From positions 4,872 to 68,871 of the forward strand of contig NZ_JAFBFA010000031.1 in the NCBI RefSeq assembly GCF_016909015.1: 64,000 bases of DNA, given 5' to 3'. The DNA is from Gracilibacillus alcaliphilus (GTDB taxonomy: Bacteria; Bacillota; Bacilli; Bacillales; Amphibacillaceae). Positions 1-7,988 of this stretch are shown one piece after another; the stretch's first letter is position 1, and every line of letters starts with the position of its first letter. Under the pieces are notes generated by a model, which saw nothing but the letters and a program-made list of their open reading frames with translations, did no database searches and was not told the origin of the DNA. Position numbers and translations under genes: made by a program.

Positions 1-17
1 TTCTTTTATCCCGGTGC

Positions 18-148
18 AATCGTCCGTAACTCCCCACTTCCAGACTTGGAGCTAGATCGAACCAGTCTCAGTGGGGGTTAACGGACGCTAACACCCGATA
101 AGTCTCGCTACCCATCAGTGGGGCCCCATTGATGGCAGTCTCACTTTA
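18..148. repeat. Structured dispersed intergenic repeat, copy A
   Basis: About 130 bases directly downstream of the oxidoreductase gene. Two stem-loops can be drawn: one pairs roughly 21-38 with 70-87 (arms CGTCCGT / ACGGACG with CCCCACT / AGTGGGG), the second pairs CCATCA (about 112-117) with TGATGG (about 131-136) around a GGGGCCCC core. A clearly related sequence lies in the opposite orientation at about 34700-34828; both contain GATAAGTCTC, CTACCCATCA and ACTTGGAG. It may act as the 3' end of the operon, but no U-tract terminator is obvious. Function unknown. Confidence 0.6.
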
Positions 149-1246
149 TTTAAAATCTATTTCATTAAAGCCTATCGGCAGTGCCTCTGGTTTCGCACAA
201 CGGCTGACGGTTTCATAATGTCTGCCGGATTGGGAGGATTCATGAATACCATGCATAATATCGAGGACATGGTAAGCAAGTTCGCCGTCAATCCGTGATT
301 TCCGGCTGGTTAAAATCGCATCGGCCATTTCGGCAACACCTAAACCGCGGCTGTTGTCGGCAAAGCCTTGTAAGAGCGGAATCTCGCTCCATTCGGCACT
401 GTCTTTTCTGCGGACATAGACGGGACCGCCGAATGTATTAGGGTCCGGCACCATAAGACTGCCCTCGGTTCCGTATATTTCGATATTTGGCAGATGGTGA
501 TGCCATGTATCAAAACTGGTAATAATCGAACACACGGCACCTGACTCAAAATCCAGCACCCCGTTAATCTGGGTCGGGGTTTCGACGGTTATTGTTTCGC
601 CATACTTCGGTTCGCTGGTAATGGTTCGCTCGGAATAGGTAGTCTGTGCTGAACCTGTTACTCGTTTAATCGGCCCCATTAAGGCAATCAGCGCCGTTAA
701 ATAATACGGTCCCATATCAAACATCGGCCCGCCGCCTTTTTTATAATAAAAGGCTGGATCTGGGTGCCACCGTTCATGGCCGGGAACCATCATAAAGGCT
801 GTTGCGGAAACAGGCTTTCCGATCCAGCCGTCTTCAATCAGCCGCTGACATGTCTGAATCCCGGCGCCTAAAAAGGTGTCCGGGGCATTGCCGACATAGA
901 GCCCTTGCTGTTTGGCAAACTCCAGTATGCGCTGACCTTCTTCCCTTTCGACGGCTAGCGGCTTCTCTCCATAGACATGCTTGCCATTCTCTAGTGCCTT
1001 GATGGCAATCTCTGCATGAACGGCAGGTATCGTTAAGTTGATCACTAAATCAATCTCTGGATCCTGTAATAATTCATCGGTGGTATAGGCCTTGGGAATA
1101 TCGAATTCCTCGGCCCGCTCCTGTGCTCTTTCCAGCAGTAAATCTGCCACCGCTTCAATCGTATAATTGCTAAAGCGTTGATTATTTTCTAAGTAAATTT
1201 TGCTGATATTGCCGCAGCCGACAATACCGACTTTCAGCTGTTCCAT
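146..1246 (-). CDS. Gfo/Idh/MocA family oxidoreductase (ThuB-like)
   Basis: A 366-residue NAD(P)-dependent sugar oxidoreductase. The N-terminal Rossmann fold starts at once with GIVGCGNIS (residues about 7-15), and GEKPLAV (about 93-99) is the family's conserved lysine-proline motif. The C-terminal half is the GFO_IDH_MocA substrate domain (GGGPMFDMGPYYL near 170). The start is preceded by a clear GAGGAG ribosome site. It is the last gene of a six-gene minus-strand operon and lies directly after a ThuA-like gene. In Sinorhizobium meliloti, ThuA and ThuB act together on 3-keto derivatives of trehalose-type disaccharides, so oxidation of a sugar to a keto sugar (or the reverse) is the likely role. 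The substrate cannot be read from sequence. Confidence 0.88.
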   Translation of the reverse strand: MEQLKVGIVGCGNISKIYLENNQRFSNYTIEAVADLLLERAQERAEEFDIPKAYTTDELLQDPEIDLVINLTIPAVHAEIAIKALENGKHVYGEKPLAVEREEGQRILEFAKQQGLYVGNAPDTFLGAGIQTCQRLIEDGWIGKPVSATAFMMVPGHERWHPDPAFYYKKGGGPMFDMGPYYLTALIALMGPIKRVTGSAQTTYSERTITSEPKYGETITVETPTQINGVLDFESGAVCSIITSFDTWHHHLPNIEIYGTEGSLMVPDPNTFGGPVYVRRKDSAEWSEIPLLQGFADNSRGLGVAEMADAILTSRKSRIDGELAYHVLDIMHGIHESSQSGRHYETVSRCAKPEALPIGFNEIDFK

Positions 1247-1268
1247 TCTTCGCCATCTCCTCTATTCA

Positions 1269-1919
1269 TTATCTGCTTGCCCATACCATTCCTTTTTTCA
1301 TTAGTTCGAGCACCTCTGGCATTCTTACAACCTCGGCAACATGTCCTAAGGAACAGTAATAGACCTTGCCTTTGCCCCATTTCTTCGTCCATACAACCGG
1401 CATATCCACTTCACCATTGGCCTGATAAGGGCCTTCTGCGTTAGGAAAACGTGTAGTGGCATGAACGTTAACTGCGGGATCGACATGCATATAATATTGT
1501 TCCGAAACAACGGTAAAGTCGGACATCCCTTCTGTTAATGGATGGTCTGGATCAAGGATATGCACCTGGTATTCCACCCCGTCATTTCCCGGGTGTGCCA
1601 CCCATTGTCCGCCAACCATAAATTGATAATCTACTTCCATCCGGAAGGAATCTCCCATCCCGCCGTGTAAACCAGCCAATCCTGTACCGGCTGCAACTGC
1701 CTTCAACAATGGCTGTAATTGTTCCTGTTCAATCGTTCCCTGTGTCCAGTTCGGTACAATTAAATCATACTGGGTTAGATCGTCTTGACGCAGTGTATCT
1801 AATGAATCGGTAATCTTCACATCAAAATCTGCCTCTTTCAGCAATCCTCCCAATATATCAGCTACCTCTTCTGGCTCGTGACCGTCCCATCCTCCTTGAA
1901 AAATTAATGCCTTTTTCAT
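1269..1919 (-). CDS. ThuA domain protein (trehalose-utilisation family)
   Basis: A protein of about 216 residues of the ThuA-like family, which has a glutamine-amidotransferase-like fold. Family signatures are the N-terminal GGWDGHEPEE and the central GLAGLHGGMGDSFR. The start at 1919 is chosen over an upstream in-frame one because AGGTGAT sits 6-7 bases before it. The stop lies 22 bases before the oxidoreductase start, so the pair is translationally close. ThuA-type proteins are known from trehalose, sucrose and maltitol catabolism through 3-keto intermediates. The assignment to that chemistry here is inference from the ThuA-oxidoreductase pairing. There is no signal peptide, so it is cytosolic. 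Confidence 0.85.
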   Translation of the reverse strand: MKKALIFQGGWDGHEPEEVADILGGLLKEADFDVKITDSLDTLRQDDLTQYDLIVPNWTQGTIEQEQLQPLLKAVAAGTGLAGLHGGMGDSFRMEVDYQFMVGGQWVAHPGNDGVEYQVHILDPDHPLTEGMSDFTVVSEQYYMHVDPAVNVHATTRFPNAEGPYQANGEVDMPVVWTKKWGKGKVYYCSLGHVAEVVRMPEVLELMKKGMVWASR

Positions 1920-1954
1920 AGAATCACCTTCTCTTTTTTTGTTATCTATCAAAC

Positions 1955-2045
1955 GGTGTAAGCCGTCCGCTACTAACGGCGACCTATAACACCCTGATAA
2001 GCTTTATTAGACCTCCATGGGGAGTCTCACCCCTGGAGGCAAAGT
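1955..2045. repeat. Hairpin-rich intergenic element, possible diverged copy of the 18-148 repeat
   Basis: Lies between the ThuA-like and YesL-like genes. It has a strong hairpin with arms CCTCCA-GGGG and CCCC-TGGAGG (about 2012-2039). It shares TAACACCC followed by GATAAG with copy A. It could be an operon-internal processing or stability element. The relationship to copy A is plausible but short. Confidence 0.4.
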
Positions 2046-2055
2046 CTTGTTTTCA

Positions 2056-2709
2056 TTAGGCTCTTTCCATACGCTCGGCGGTATCTGTCTGCTGCTGTGC
2101 ATATTCGATATTTTTGAAGGCACGATAGCCAAACCACATCAGGTTCAGGCCGAACAAGCTGACACACAGTAACGGTATTAAGCCGGAGAAGAACCAATAG
2201 AGGCAGAACACCGCCACCCCTCCCAACACCATCATTATCGTGATCGGGAGCTGGGAAAGACCGATAATCAATGCATATTTAAAATATTGGAATATCGAAA
2301 CATTAAAATGTACATACACCGAGAAAAAGTACAGCAGAACAACAAAATACAAAACACCGAGACAAAGCGTAATGCCCAGCAGCAGCTGGAATACGATATG
2401 AGAGGACTCCTTTAAAAAGATAATGTCCACTCGTAACACAAAGCCGATCACCAGCAATATCAATCCACATAGATTGGAGCGGATAAACTCCTGCCGGAAA
2501 TACTGCCAAAAGGCAGGAAATACGGCAAAATCCTCATTTCCATTGATCCACTGGCGCAATATTGCAAACAGGCTGACCGTCGCTGGCATTACTCCAAACA
2601 CAACCAGTCCCAGCACAGTAAAAAGCAGCCATAAGATATTGAGATAAACCAGCCGGATCACCCACACACCGGCTTGGTAAAATACATTCATCAAACCATT
2701 TAATTGCAT
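2056..2709 (-). CDS. YesL-like (DUF624) membrane protein
   Basis: A 217-residue integral membrane protein with about five hydrophobic segments (near residues 20-45, 75-95, 105-130, 140-165 and 170-195). The N-terminus (MQLNGLMNVFYQAGVWV, then a leucine-rich helix) is typical of the DUF624/YesL family. These proteins are regularly encoded beside carbohydrate ABC importers in Firmicutes, as yesL is next to the rhamnogalacturonan importer of B. subtilis. Their molecular role is not established; a helper of the importer is the usual guess. It lies between the permease and ThuA genes in the same operon. Confidence 0.8.
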   Translation of the reverse strand: MQLNGLMNVFYQAGVWVIRLVYLNILWLLFTVLGLVVFGVMPATVSLFAILRQWINGNEDFAVFPAFWQYFRQEFIRSNLCGLILLVIGFVLRVDIIFLKESSHIVFQLLLGITLCLGVLYFVVLLYFFSVYVHFNVSIFQYFKYALIIGLSQLPITIMMVLGGVAVFCLYWFFSGLIPLLCVSLFGLNLMWFGYRAFKNIEYAQQQTDTAERMERA

Positions 2710-2763
2710 ATCACATCATACCCTTTTCGATAGAGTAAGTTCTGCTGGGGAGAAAAATCCCCT

Positions 2764-3633
2764 CTAGCCTTTGACAGCACCGATCGCTACACTGCCGATA
2801 ATTCGTTTTGAGAAAATCGCAAATACAATAATGATCGGCAGGACAGATAAGGCAACCCCCAGATACTGCACCCCGTAGTTGGTACCGTAATAGCCCTGCA
2901 GCAGCTGTACCAGCAGTGGCAGCGGGTATTTCTCATTTGAGAATAACAGCACCAATGGGCCGATAAAGTTGTTCCAGGAGCCGATAAAGGCGAAAATACC
3001 AAGTGCAGCTAAGGCAGGTGCCAGCATGGGCAGGATAATCCGGTTAAAGGTCTTAAATTCGCCGGCTCCGTCTACTCTGGCAGACTCAATTACTTCATTC
3101 GGTATCGTGCCGTCAATAAATTGTTTGACAAAAAAGACGGCAAAGGCATTGGCGGCAGCCGGTAAAATTAAGGCCAAATGGGTATCCAGCAGATTCAGCA
3201 TGTACATAATCCGGAATGTCCCAACCAGACCTAACTGCTGGGGAACCATCATCGTTGCCAGCACAAACCAAAACAATACTTTATTTCCCCTGAACTTATA
3301 TTTAGCAAACCCATAGGCATTGAGGGCTCCGAAATAAAGTGTTAAAGCCGTGGAACAGCCTGCAATAATAAAGCTGTTTAAGAACCCCCGCCAGATGTTA
3401 ATATTCTCGGTCATGTACTGATAATTATCGGCCAATGCCTGCCCCGGCAGAATAATAAACTTGGAGGCAATATCGGCATTGGTATGTGTACCGTACACGA
3501 TCATGATATAGAAAGGCACAATACAAATTAGCGCCAACAGAATCAACAGAATATGGATAATAATATGACTTGGTTTTACTTTCTTCGCTATCTTTTTCTC
3601 TTGTTGGATGGTTTCGGTTTTTACTTGAGACAT
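2764..3633 (-). CDS. Carbohydrate ABC transporter permease (MalG type)
   Basis: A 289-residue inner-membrane permease of the CUT1 sugar importer family. A lysine-rich N-tail precedes the first membrane helix (about 22-45). The cytoplasmic EAA loop, contacting the ATPase, is seen at about 185-205 (VIESARVDGAGEFKTFNRIILP). The C-terminus IIGSVAIGAVKG is typical of the MalG branch. It follows the MalF-type partner by 14 bases. No ATPase gene is present in the operon; in Bacillaceae such importers commonly share a separately encoded MsmX-type ATPase, which I assume here. Confidence 0.93.
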   Translation of the reverse strand: MSQVKTETIQQEKKIAKKVKPSHIIIHILLILLALICIVPFYIMIVYGTHTNADIASKFIILPGQALADNYQYMTENINIWRGFLNSFIIAGCSTALTLYFGALNAYGFAKYKFRGNKVLFWFVLATMMVPQQLGLVGTFRIMYMLNLLDTHLALILPAAANAFAVFFVKQFIDGTIPNEVIESARVDGAGEFKTFNRIILPMLAPALAALGIFAFIGSWNNFIGPLVLLFSNEKYPLPLLVQLLQGYYGTNYGVQYLGVALSVLPIIIVFAIFSKRIIGSVAIGAVKG

Positions 3634-3647
3634 AATCCGAGCCTCCC

Positions 3648-4547
3648 TTAATTTTGTTCGTTCTTCGTCCGCATGTTCATCATCGTGAAAGACAGAATGG
3701 AGAAGATGACAATAACAATAAATAAGCCAAAGGCAATTGCCGATCCATAACCATATTGATAACGTGTAAATGCCGTATCATATAAATACATGACACTGGT
3801 CAATGTCGCATTATCAGGCTGTCCAGAGCCGTTTGTTAACGTATATGGCTGATCGAAAATCTGCATACCGCCAATAATCGAGGTCACGACTTGGAACAAA
3901 ATGATCGGCTTCAGCAAAGGCAAGGTAATACTGAAGAATACTCTTACCTTGGAAGCGCCGTCAATTTCTGCCGCTTCTAGCAAATCTCTTGAAATCCCTT
4001 GGAGACCGGCGATATAAATAATCATCGAATAGCCGAAATACTGCCAGAACAGAATCGAAGATACTAAGCCCCTCATAAAGTATGGCTTATCTGTCCAATG
4101 AACAGGATCATTAATAATGCCTAACCCCATCAGAAACTGATTGAAGCTTCCCGCTTGCCAGCTGAAGATTAAGGCTACTAATAATCCTAATGAGGCTGCC
4201 GTTACGATATTCGGAAAGAAAAAGACAGCCCGGAAAATACTTTTCCCTTTGACAAACTTTTCGTGCAGAACTACTGCTAATACCAAGCTGACCGTCAGCT
4301 GTGGAATAACCGAAACAATCCAGATTGCTAACGTATTAAACAGGGTCTTCCAGAAGAAAAAGTCGCCAAACAGTCTCAGATAATTCTCCAGACCGACACT
4401 GGCTGGAGTTGTGAAACCATCCCAATCGGTGAAACTTAAATAAAAGGAATACAAAATTGGATATAACCCAAACACAAGAAATATAATGAAAAACGGTGCG
4501 ATAAAAAGATAACCGTAATTATCTTTTTGCAATGTCTTGGAAAACAT
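3648..4547 (-). CDS. Carbohydrate ABC transporter permease (MalF/UgpA type)
   Basis: A 299-residue permease with six predicted membrane helices; the first is near residues 12-34 (YLFIAPFFIIFLVFGLYPILY). The EAA loop LLEAAEIDGASKVRVFFSITLP lies at about 190-211. It pairs with the downstream MalG-type permease to form the membrane channel of a CUT1 importer. A GGAGGA ribosome site precedes the start. It lies 38 bases downstream of the binding-protein gene, the usual order of binding protein, permease, permease. Confidence 0.93.
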   Translation of the reverse strand: MFSKTLQKDNYGYLFIAPFFIIFLVFGLYPILYSFYLSFTDWDGFTTPASVGLENYLRLFGDFFFWKTLFNTLAIWIVSVIPQLTVSLVLAVVLHEKFVKGKSIFRAVFFFPNIVTAASLGLLVALIFSWQAGSFNQFLMGLGIINDPVHWTDKPYFMRGLVSSILFWQYFGYSMIIYIAGLQGISRDLLEAAEIDGASKVRVFFSITLPLLKPIILFQVVTSIIGGMQIFDQPYTLTNGSGQPDNATLTSVMYLYDTAFTRYQYGYGSAIAFGLFIVIVIFSILSFTMMNMRTKNEQN

Positions 4548-4585
4548 CTTTTTTCCTCCTCCGCAGTATAGAATAAGGCAAGATT

Positions 4586-5860
4586 TTATTCATCTACTTC
4601 AATTTCCGGAAAATAATTACCGACTTCTGTCTTAAATGCTTGAATCATATCTTCTTTTGTTTGTAGTCTGCCGTTTAAATAATCATTTACTTTCTCGTCC
4701 CATATGCTGTTGATATCATTGTCATAGGGTGTTTGCGGGGCAGAAGGCACTTCTTCACCTGCCTCATTAAAGAATTCAAAGTATTTCTGGCCACCCAAAA
4801 AGTCAGAGGTTAACTCGTCGGCTAGTTCGATATTAATCTCTTGATTACTTAAAAAATACTGCTCACTCTCTGCTAAGTCTTTAAGAAAGTCTCTATCAGT
4901 GGTGTAAAATTTCATAAATTCCCACGCGATGTCTTTGTTCTCGCTGCCATTATACATAGCTAAGAAGGTACCGCCGCCGCTAAAGGCCTTTGGTCCATGG
5001 GCTAAACCCCATTCACCCGATGTATCCGGGGCATTGCTTTCAAAGATATGCGGAAGACCCCATGTCGGCTGGGGATAGAACATCACCGTTCCCTGCTGCA
5101 TCGAAGCTGTCCAGGCAGGGCCCCAAGAGTCATAATCGGCAATTACCCTTCGCTCTCTGGCCTCTTTAGCAAGGTCTACAACATTCTCTCTGACCGGGTC
5201 AATCACTAGCTTCTCATCCACTACCCATGGTTCGTCGATACTCGAACCTTCTACCGTGCCAATATCATTCCAGTTTGATAAGGCATGAACTTGGCCATCG
5301 CTTTCCTCTAATACCCGTTCACCTATATCCATTATTTTGTCCCAGCTGGAGATATGCTGTGCTACTTCTTCCGGGTCATCTGTTCCCAAGTATTCTTGTG
5401 TCAGGTCACGGCGATAGAAGAAACCTCCCGGAGTCCCTTGATATCCTAATCCTCTTACAACGCCATCCTCGTCTTTCTCCTCCTCTTGAATATATGGATA
5501 CTGTTGTTCCAGTATTTCACCAGCATTATAAGGTGCTTGTGATAAATTTTCCAATCTTGGGATTTGTCTAATCTGAGGCCAATAACTTCTTTCAACAAAA
5601 AACACATCTGGCACGTTTTTTTCTACCTGCAGCACAGAAATTAGTTTTTGTACATAGTTATCATTGGTTATAAAAAGGAGGTCTACATCAATCTCTGGGT
5701 GTCTTTCTTGAAACTTCTCCACGGCATAATTTGCTTCGTCCGTGAAGGTCCAAATTCTCAGTTGTTTCTTCTCCTCGGCCGATGAAGATGAACAGCCGGC
5801 AAGTATAACCATTAGAGTTAGAAGTGTTAGAAAACTAAATAAAGCATACTTTTTTGTCAT
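4586..5860 (-). CDS. Extracellular sugar-binding lipoprotein (family 1)
   Basis: A lipoprotein of about 424 residues with a signal peptide and lipobox LAGC (cysteine about residue 22 from the chosen start), followed by a serine-rich linker. The body has the family 1 solute-binding layout (LRIWTFTDEANYAVEKF near the N-terminus). It is the first gene of the operon and would deliver a mono- or oligosaccharide to the two permeases. The start at 5860 is taken because AAGGTGGAG lies 5-6 bases upstream; an alternative is two codons earlier. The ligand is unknown, but the downstream ThuA/oxidoreductase pair suggests a disaccharide or glycoside. Confidence 0.93.
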   Translation of the reverse strand: MTKKYALFSFLTLLTLMVILAGCSSSSAEEKKQLRIWTFTDEANYAVEKFQERHPEIDVDLLFITNDNYVQKLISVLQVEKNVPDVFFVERSYWPQIRQIPRLENLSQAPYNAGEILEQQYPYIQEEEKDEDGVVRGLGYQGTPGGFFYRRDLTQEYLGTDDPEEVAQHISSWDKIMDIGERVLEESDGQVHALSNWNDIGTVEGSSIDEPWVVDEKLVIDPVRENVVDLAKEARERRVIADYDSWGPAWTASMQQGTVMFYPQPTWGLPHIFESNAPDTSGEWGLAHGPKAFSGGGTFLAMYNGSENKDIAWEFMKFYTTDRDFLKDLAESEQYFLSNQEINIELADELTSDFLGGQKYFEFFNEAGEEVPSAPQTPYDNDINSIWDEKVNDYLNGRLQTKEDMIQAFKTEVGNYFPEIEVDE

Positions 5861-6060
5861 TTTCACTCCACCTTTTTGATTTTTATCACAGTGCTGACCA
5901 TCTGTAAGCTCCTGTCTCTAAGTACAAGAAGAGTGGCATATCCTGATGAATTAAACATTTTCTCCTATCCATAAGAAAGGAATTTCCCTTTTAAGTAGAC
6001 ATCTTGCATTCTCCCAAAACCATATCTCAGCTCCTTTCTTCTCATAAAATCAAGAACCTT

Positions 6061-6074
6061 GGTAAACGCTTACA
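6061..6074. promoter_or_regulatory. cre-like catabolite-repression site
   Basis: GGTAAACGCTTACA matches the B. subtilis cre consensus TGWAARCGYTWNCW at 13 of 14 positions. It lies about 200 bases upstream of the binding-protein gene and downstream of its predicted promoter, so CcpA binding there would act as a roadblock. A LacI-family local regulator would recognise a similar palindrome. Confidence 0.6.
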
Positions 6075-6153
6075 AATAAACTTATATAAATCAATATTTT
6101 CATATCCTATCTTGAGATCTACTTATGTGATTGCACACTTACTTTGTTCATTC

Positions 6154-6202
6154 GATAAACTTACTTTGACAAGTTTATCCTAATTTATAAACCTTGTCAA
6201 GT
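6154..6202 (-). promoter_or_regulatory. Promoter and palindromic operators of the sugar operon
   Basis: On the minus strand TTGACA (6195-6200) and TAAACT (6172-6177) are 17 bases apart, a good SigA promoter for the operon starting at 5860. Two overlapping inverted repeats cover it: GATAAACTT / AAGTTTATC (6154-6162 and 6171-6179), and TGACAAGTTTA / TAAACCTTGTCA (about 6167-6199). The arrangement predicts a dimeric repressor or activator acting on the promoter. No regulator gene for it lies in this window. Confidence 0.6.
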
Positions 6203-6379
6203 GAAATTGAAGACTTTATTTTGATTTCGAAATACCACTGACAAAACCTCCTTTCAATGGAGCTTGTACTTTTTCTAGTAATATATGTTGTTTTTTACTT
6301 ATTATTAATGAATCTTTTATCATTATTTCTTCAGCAGATATCAGTGATTCTTATTCGGTTGGTAATAAAAGAAGAGAAC

Positions 6380-6620
6380 TGACTAGTGCTCGTCCTAGCG
6401 AAAACATTAGCGAAGGCCGACCGTTTCGACTCCGGAGGGATTCACATGATCTGAAGATCCTTTTGCAAAGTGTTCTTCTTGGCAAAAGTTAGCTGAAGAG
6501 CATGCCCCTCGGCGGGTTAAAAACGCGGCGTCCTGCCGCAACACCTGCACTAGTAAGTCCTGTACGTCGAAAAACGAAACGGGCAGCCGCAGCGATTGCC
6601 TTACTCTCCATCTTAAATAA
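6380..6620. other. GC-rich non-coding block between the sugar operon and manA
   Basis: The intergenic region 5861-6693 is AT-rich except for this roughly 240-base block, which is richer in G and C and has no convincing ORF. Phrases such as TTTCGACTCCGGAGGG and CCTCGGCGGG resemble degenerate intergenic repeats common in Bacillaceae. It is probably a decayed repeat; no second copy was found in this window. Confidence 0.35.
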
Positions 6621-6659
6621 AATCGGGGACAGATCCTTGTGATGGATCTGTCCCCGATT
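6613..6659 (-). terminator. Rho-independent terminator of manA
   Basis: A perfect 16-base-pair stem (arms 6621-6636 and 6644-6659, core GGGGACAGATCC) with a 7-base loop, followed on the minus strand by TTTATTT. It lies 34 bases after the manA stop. Confidence 0.85.
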
Positions 6660-6693
6660 ATTATGATAATAATAAATAAGTTCGATACTGCAA

Positions 6694-7650
6694 TTACGTA
6701 TGAGAAACGATAAACTCAGCGTTCCCCTTTACTTCAAACTGGTCAATGGTTGCCGGAATAATAAAGTGATCGCCTTTTTTGATCTCGTTGGCGATACCAT
6801 TGGTAACCACAGTACCATTCCCTTCTATCACACTTACTTGCAAAAAGTCTGCCTTGCGTTCTAGTGCAGCTTCTCCATCTAAATCCCAATGATAGACTGT
6901 AAAATATTGCTCTTCGACTAATTTTTTCTCTGTTAGTCCATGGTGCTTTGTCACTTGTTCATTTAAGACAGGTGTTTCATGTGGAACAGTCGTTACTTCC
7001 TTCGCTTGCTGTAAATGCAATTCACGGGTATTCCCCTGATCATCAGTACGGTCATAGTCATAGACACGGTAGGTAATATCAGAGCTTTGCTGTGTCTCCA
7101 GGATAACAATTCCTTTTCCAATCGCATGGATCGTACCGCTTGGTACATAAATGAAATCCCCTGCCTGTACTTTCACCTTGCGAAGCAATTGATCCCATTC
7201 ACCTTGATCAATCCATTGTTCCAGCTGTTCACGAGTTTGAGCATGGTGGCCCACAATTAATTCGGCGTCTTCTTCTGCACTTACGACATACCAGCATTCT
7301 GTTTTACCGTAAGCTTCATTCGCAACTTCTCTGGCATATTGATCATCTGGATGAACTTGCACAGATAAATTATCATTGGCATCCAATATTTTTATCAACA
7401 GTGGATAAGCTTCTTGGTTATCCACAGATTTGTTAAATAATTCTCCATGATGGCTCCAAGCTGTTAATAACGATTCACCTTTCAGTTCTCCATTATTAAT
7501 TTTGCTCGGCCCATTTTCGTGTGCAGATATCGCCCATGCCTCTCCTGTATGCTTATAAGGAATAGTATAGCGAAACTCCGTGTGGAGCTTCTCTCCGCCC
7601 CATATTCTTTCTTTAAAAATCGGCTGTAAAAAAATTGGCTCTGTGTACAT
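6694..7650 (-). CDS. manA: Mannose-6-phosphate isomerase, class I
   Basis: A 318-residue cupin-fold zinc enzyme that interconverts mannose 6-phosphate and fructose 6-phosphate; the length equals B. subtilis ManA. Metal ligands are visible as Q98 and H100 (SVQVHPDD), E118 (KTECWYV) and H175 (PSGTIHAIG). It is a single gene with its own promoter and terminator, next to but outside the sugar operon. It could feed mannose-containing sugars into glycolysis or supply mannose 6-phosphate for polysaccharide. A sequence close to parS (TGTTTCATGTGGAACA, 6973-6988) lies inside the gene but has a changed centre. Confidence 0.95.
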   Translation of the reverse strand: MYTEPIFLQPIFKERIWGGEKLHTEFRYTIPYKHTGEAWAISAHENGPSKINNGELKGESLLTAWSHHGELFNKSVDNQEAYPLLIKILDANDNLSVQVHPDDQYAREVANEAYGKTECWYVVSAEEDAELIVGHHAQTREQLEQWIDQGEWDQLLRKVKVQAGDFIYVPSGTIHAIGKGIVILETQQSSDITYRVYDYDRTDDQGNTRELHLQQAKEVTTVPHETPVLNEQVTKHHGLTEKKLVEEQYFTVYHWDLDGEAALERKADFLQVSVIEGNGTVVTNGIANEIKKGDHFIIPATIDQFEVKGNAEFIVSHT

Positions 7651-7679
7651 AAAAATAAGCTCTCCCTTATTATCTAGTC

Positions 7680-7708
7680 TATTAAAAGATACTATGTTAT
7701 CCTGTCAA
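7680..7708 (-). promoter_or_regulatory. Predicted SigA promoter of manA
   Basis: TTGACA (7703-7708) and TTAATA (7680-7685) on the minus strand with 17-base spacing, about 30 bases before the start codon. Confidence 0.45.
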
Positions 7709-7741
7709 AATCAACAGGTTCAGCTTGCCTTTATCTTGTAG

Positions 7742-7971
7742 TTATCCACAAAGTTATGTGAACAGCCTGTGGTTTATCGAATTATACACATGTTAATATC
7801 TATTTGAGACAGGTTATTCACAAAGTTATCCACATACTCACATTTTTTGTACGTATCTCGTATCGGAATTTACGTTCTCCACCAGATATAGTAGATCCAC
7901 TTTACAAATATCCACAATATGTGCATAACTATTTTAAAATGTGGACAACCATGAAAATATGCTTGTCCACA
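7742..7971. promoter_or_regulatory. DnaA-box cluster between manA and htrA
   Basis: Within 230 bases there are at least seven 9-mers matching or one base from TTATNCACA-type boxes: TTATCCACA 7742-7750, TTATACACA 7782-7790, TTATTCACA 7814-7822, TTATCCACA 7826-7834, ATATCCACA 7908-7916, and TTGTCCACA on opposite strands at 7940-7948 and 7963-7971. The 338-base intergenic region holds this cluster and the manA promoter. It resembles the oriC-proximal clusters that titrate DnaA in B. subtilis, some 45 kb from oriC here. Confidence 0.65.
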
Positions 7972-7988
7972 CGTTGAAACATTGTTTT

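Noticed and set aside
1584..1597. Possible Noc-binding site (ATTTCCCGGG followed by TGTG)
   Set aside because: Only the left half matches ATTTCCCGGGAAAT; one half-site inside a coding gene is expected by chance.
6973..6988. parS-like TGTTTCATGTGGAACA inside manA
   Set aside because: The central CACGTG is changed to CATGTG, which breaks the part of parS most needed for ParB; it also encodes conserved protein sequence.
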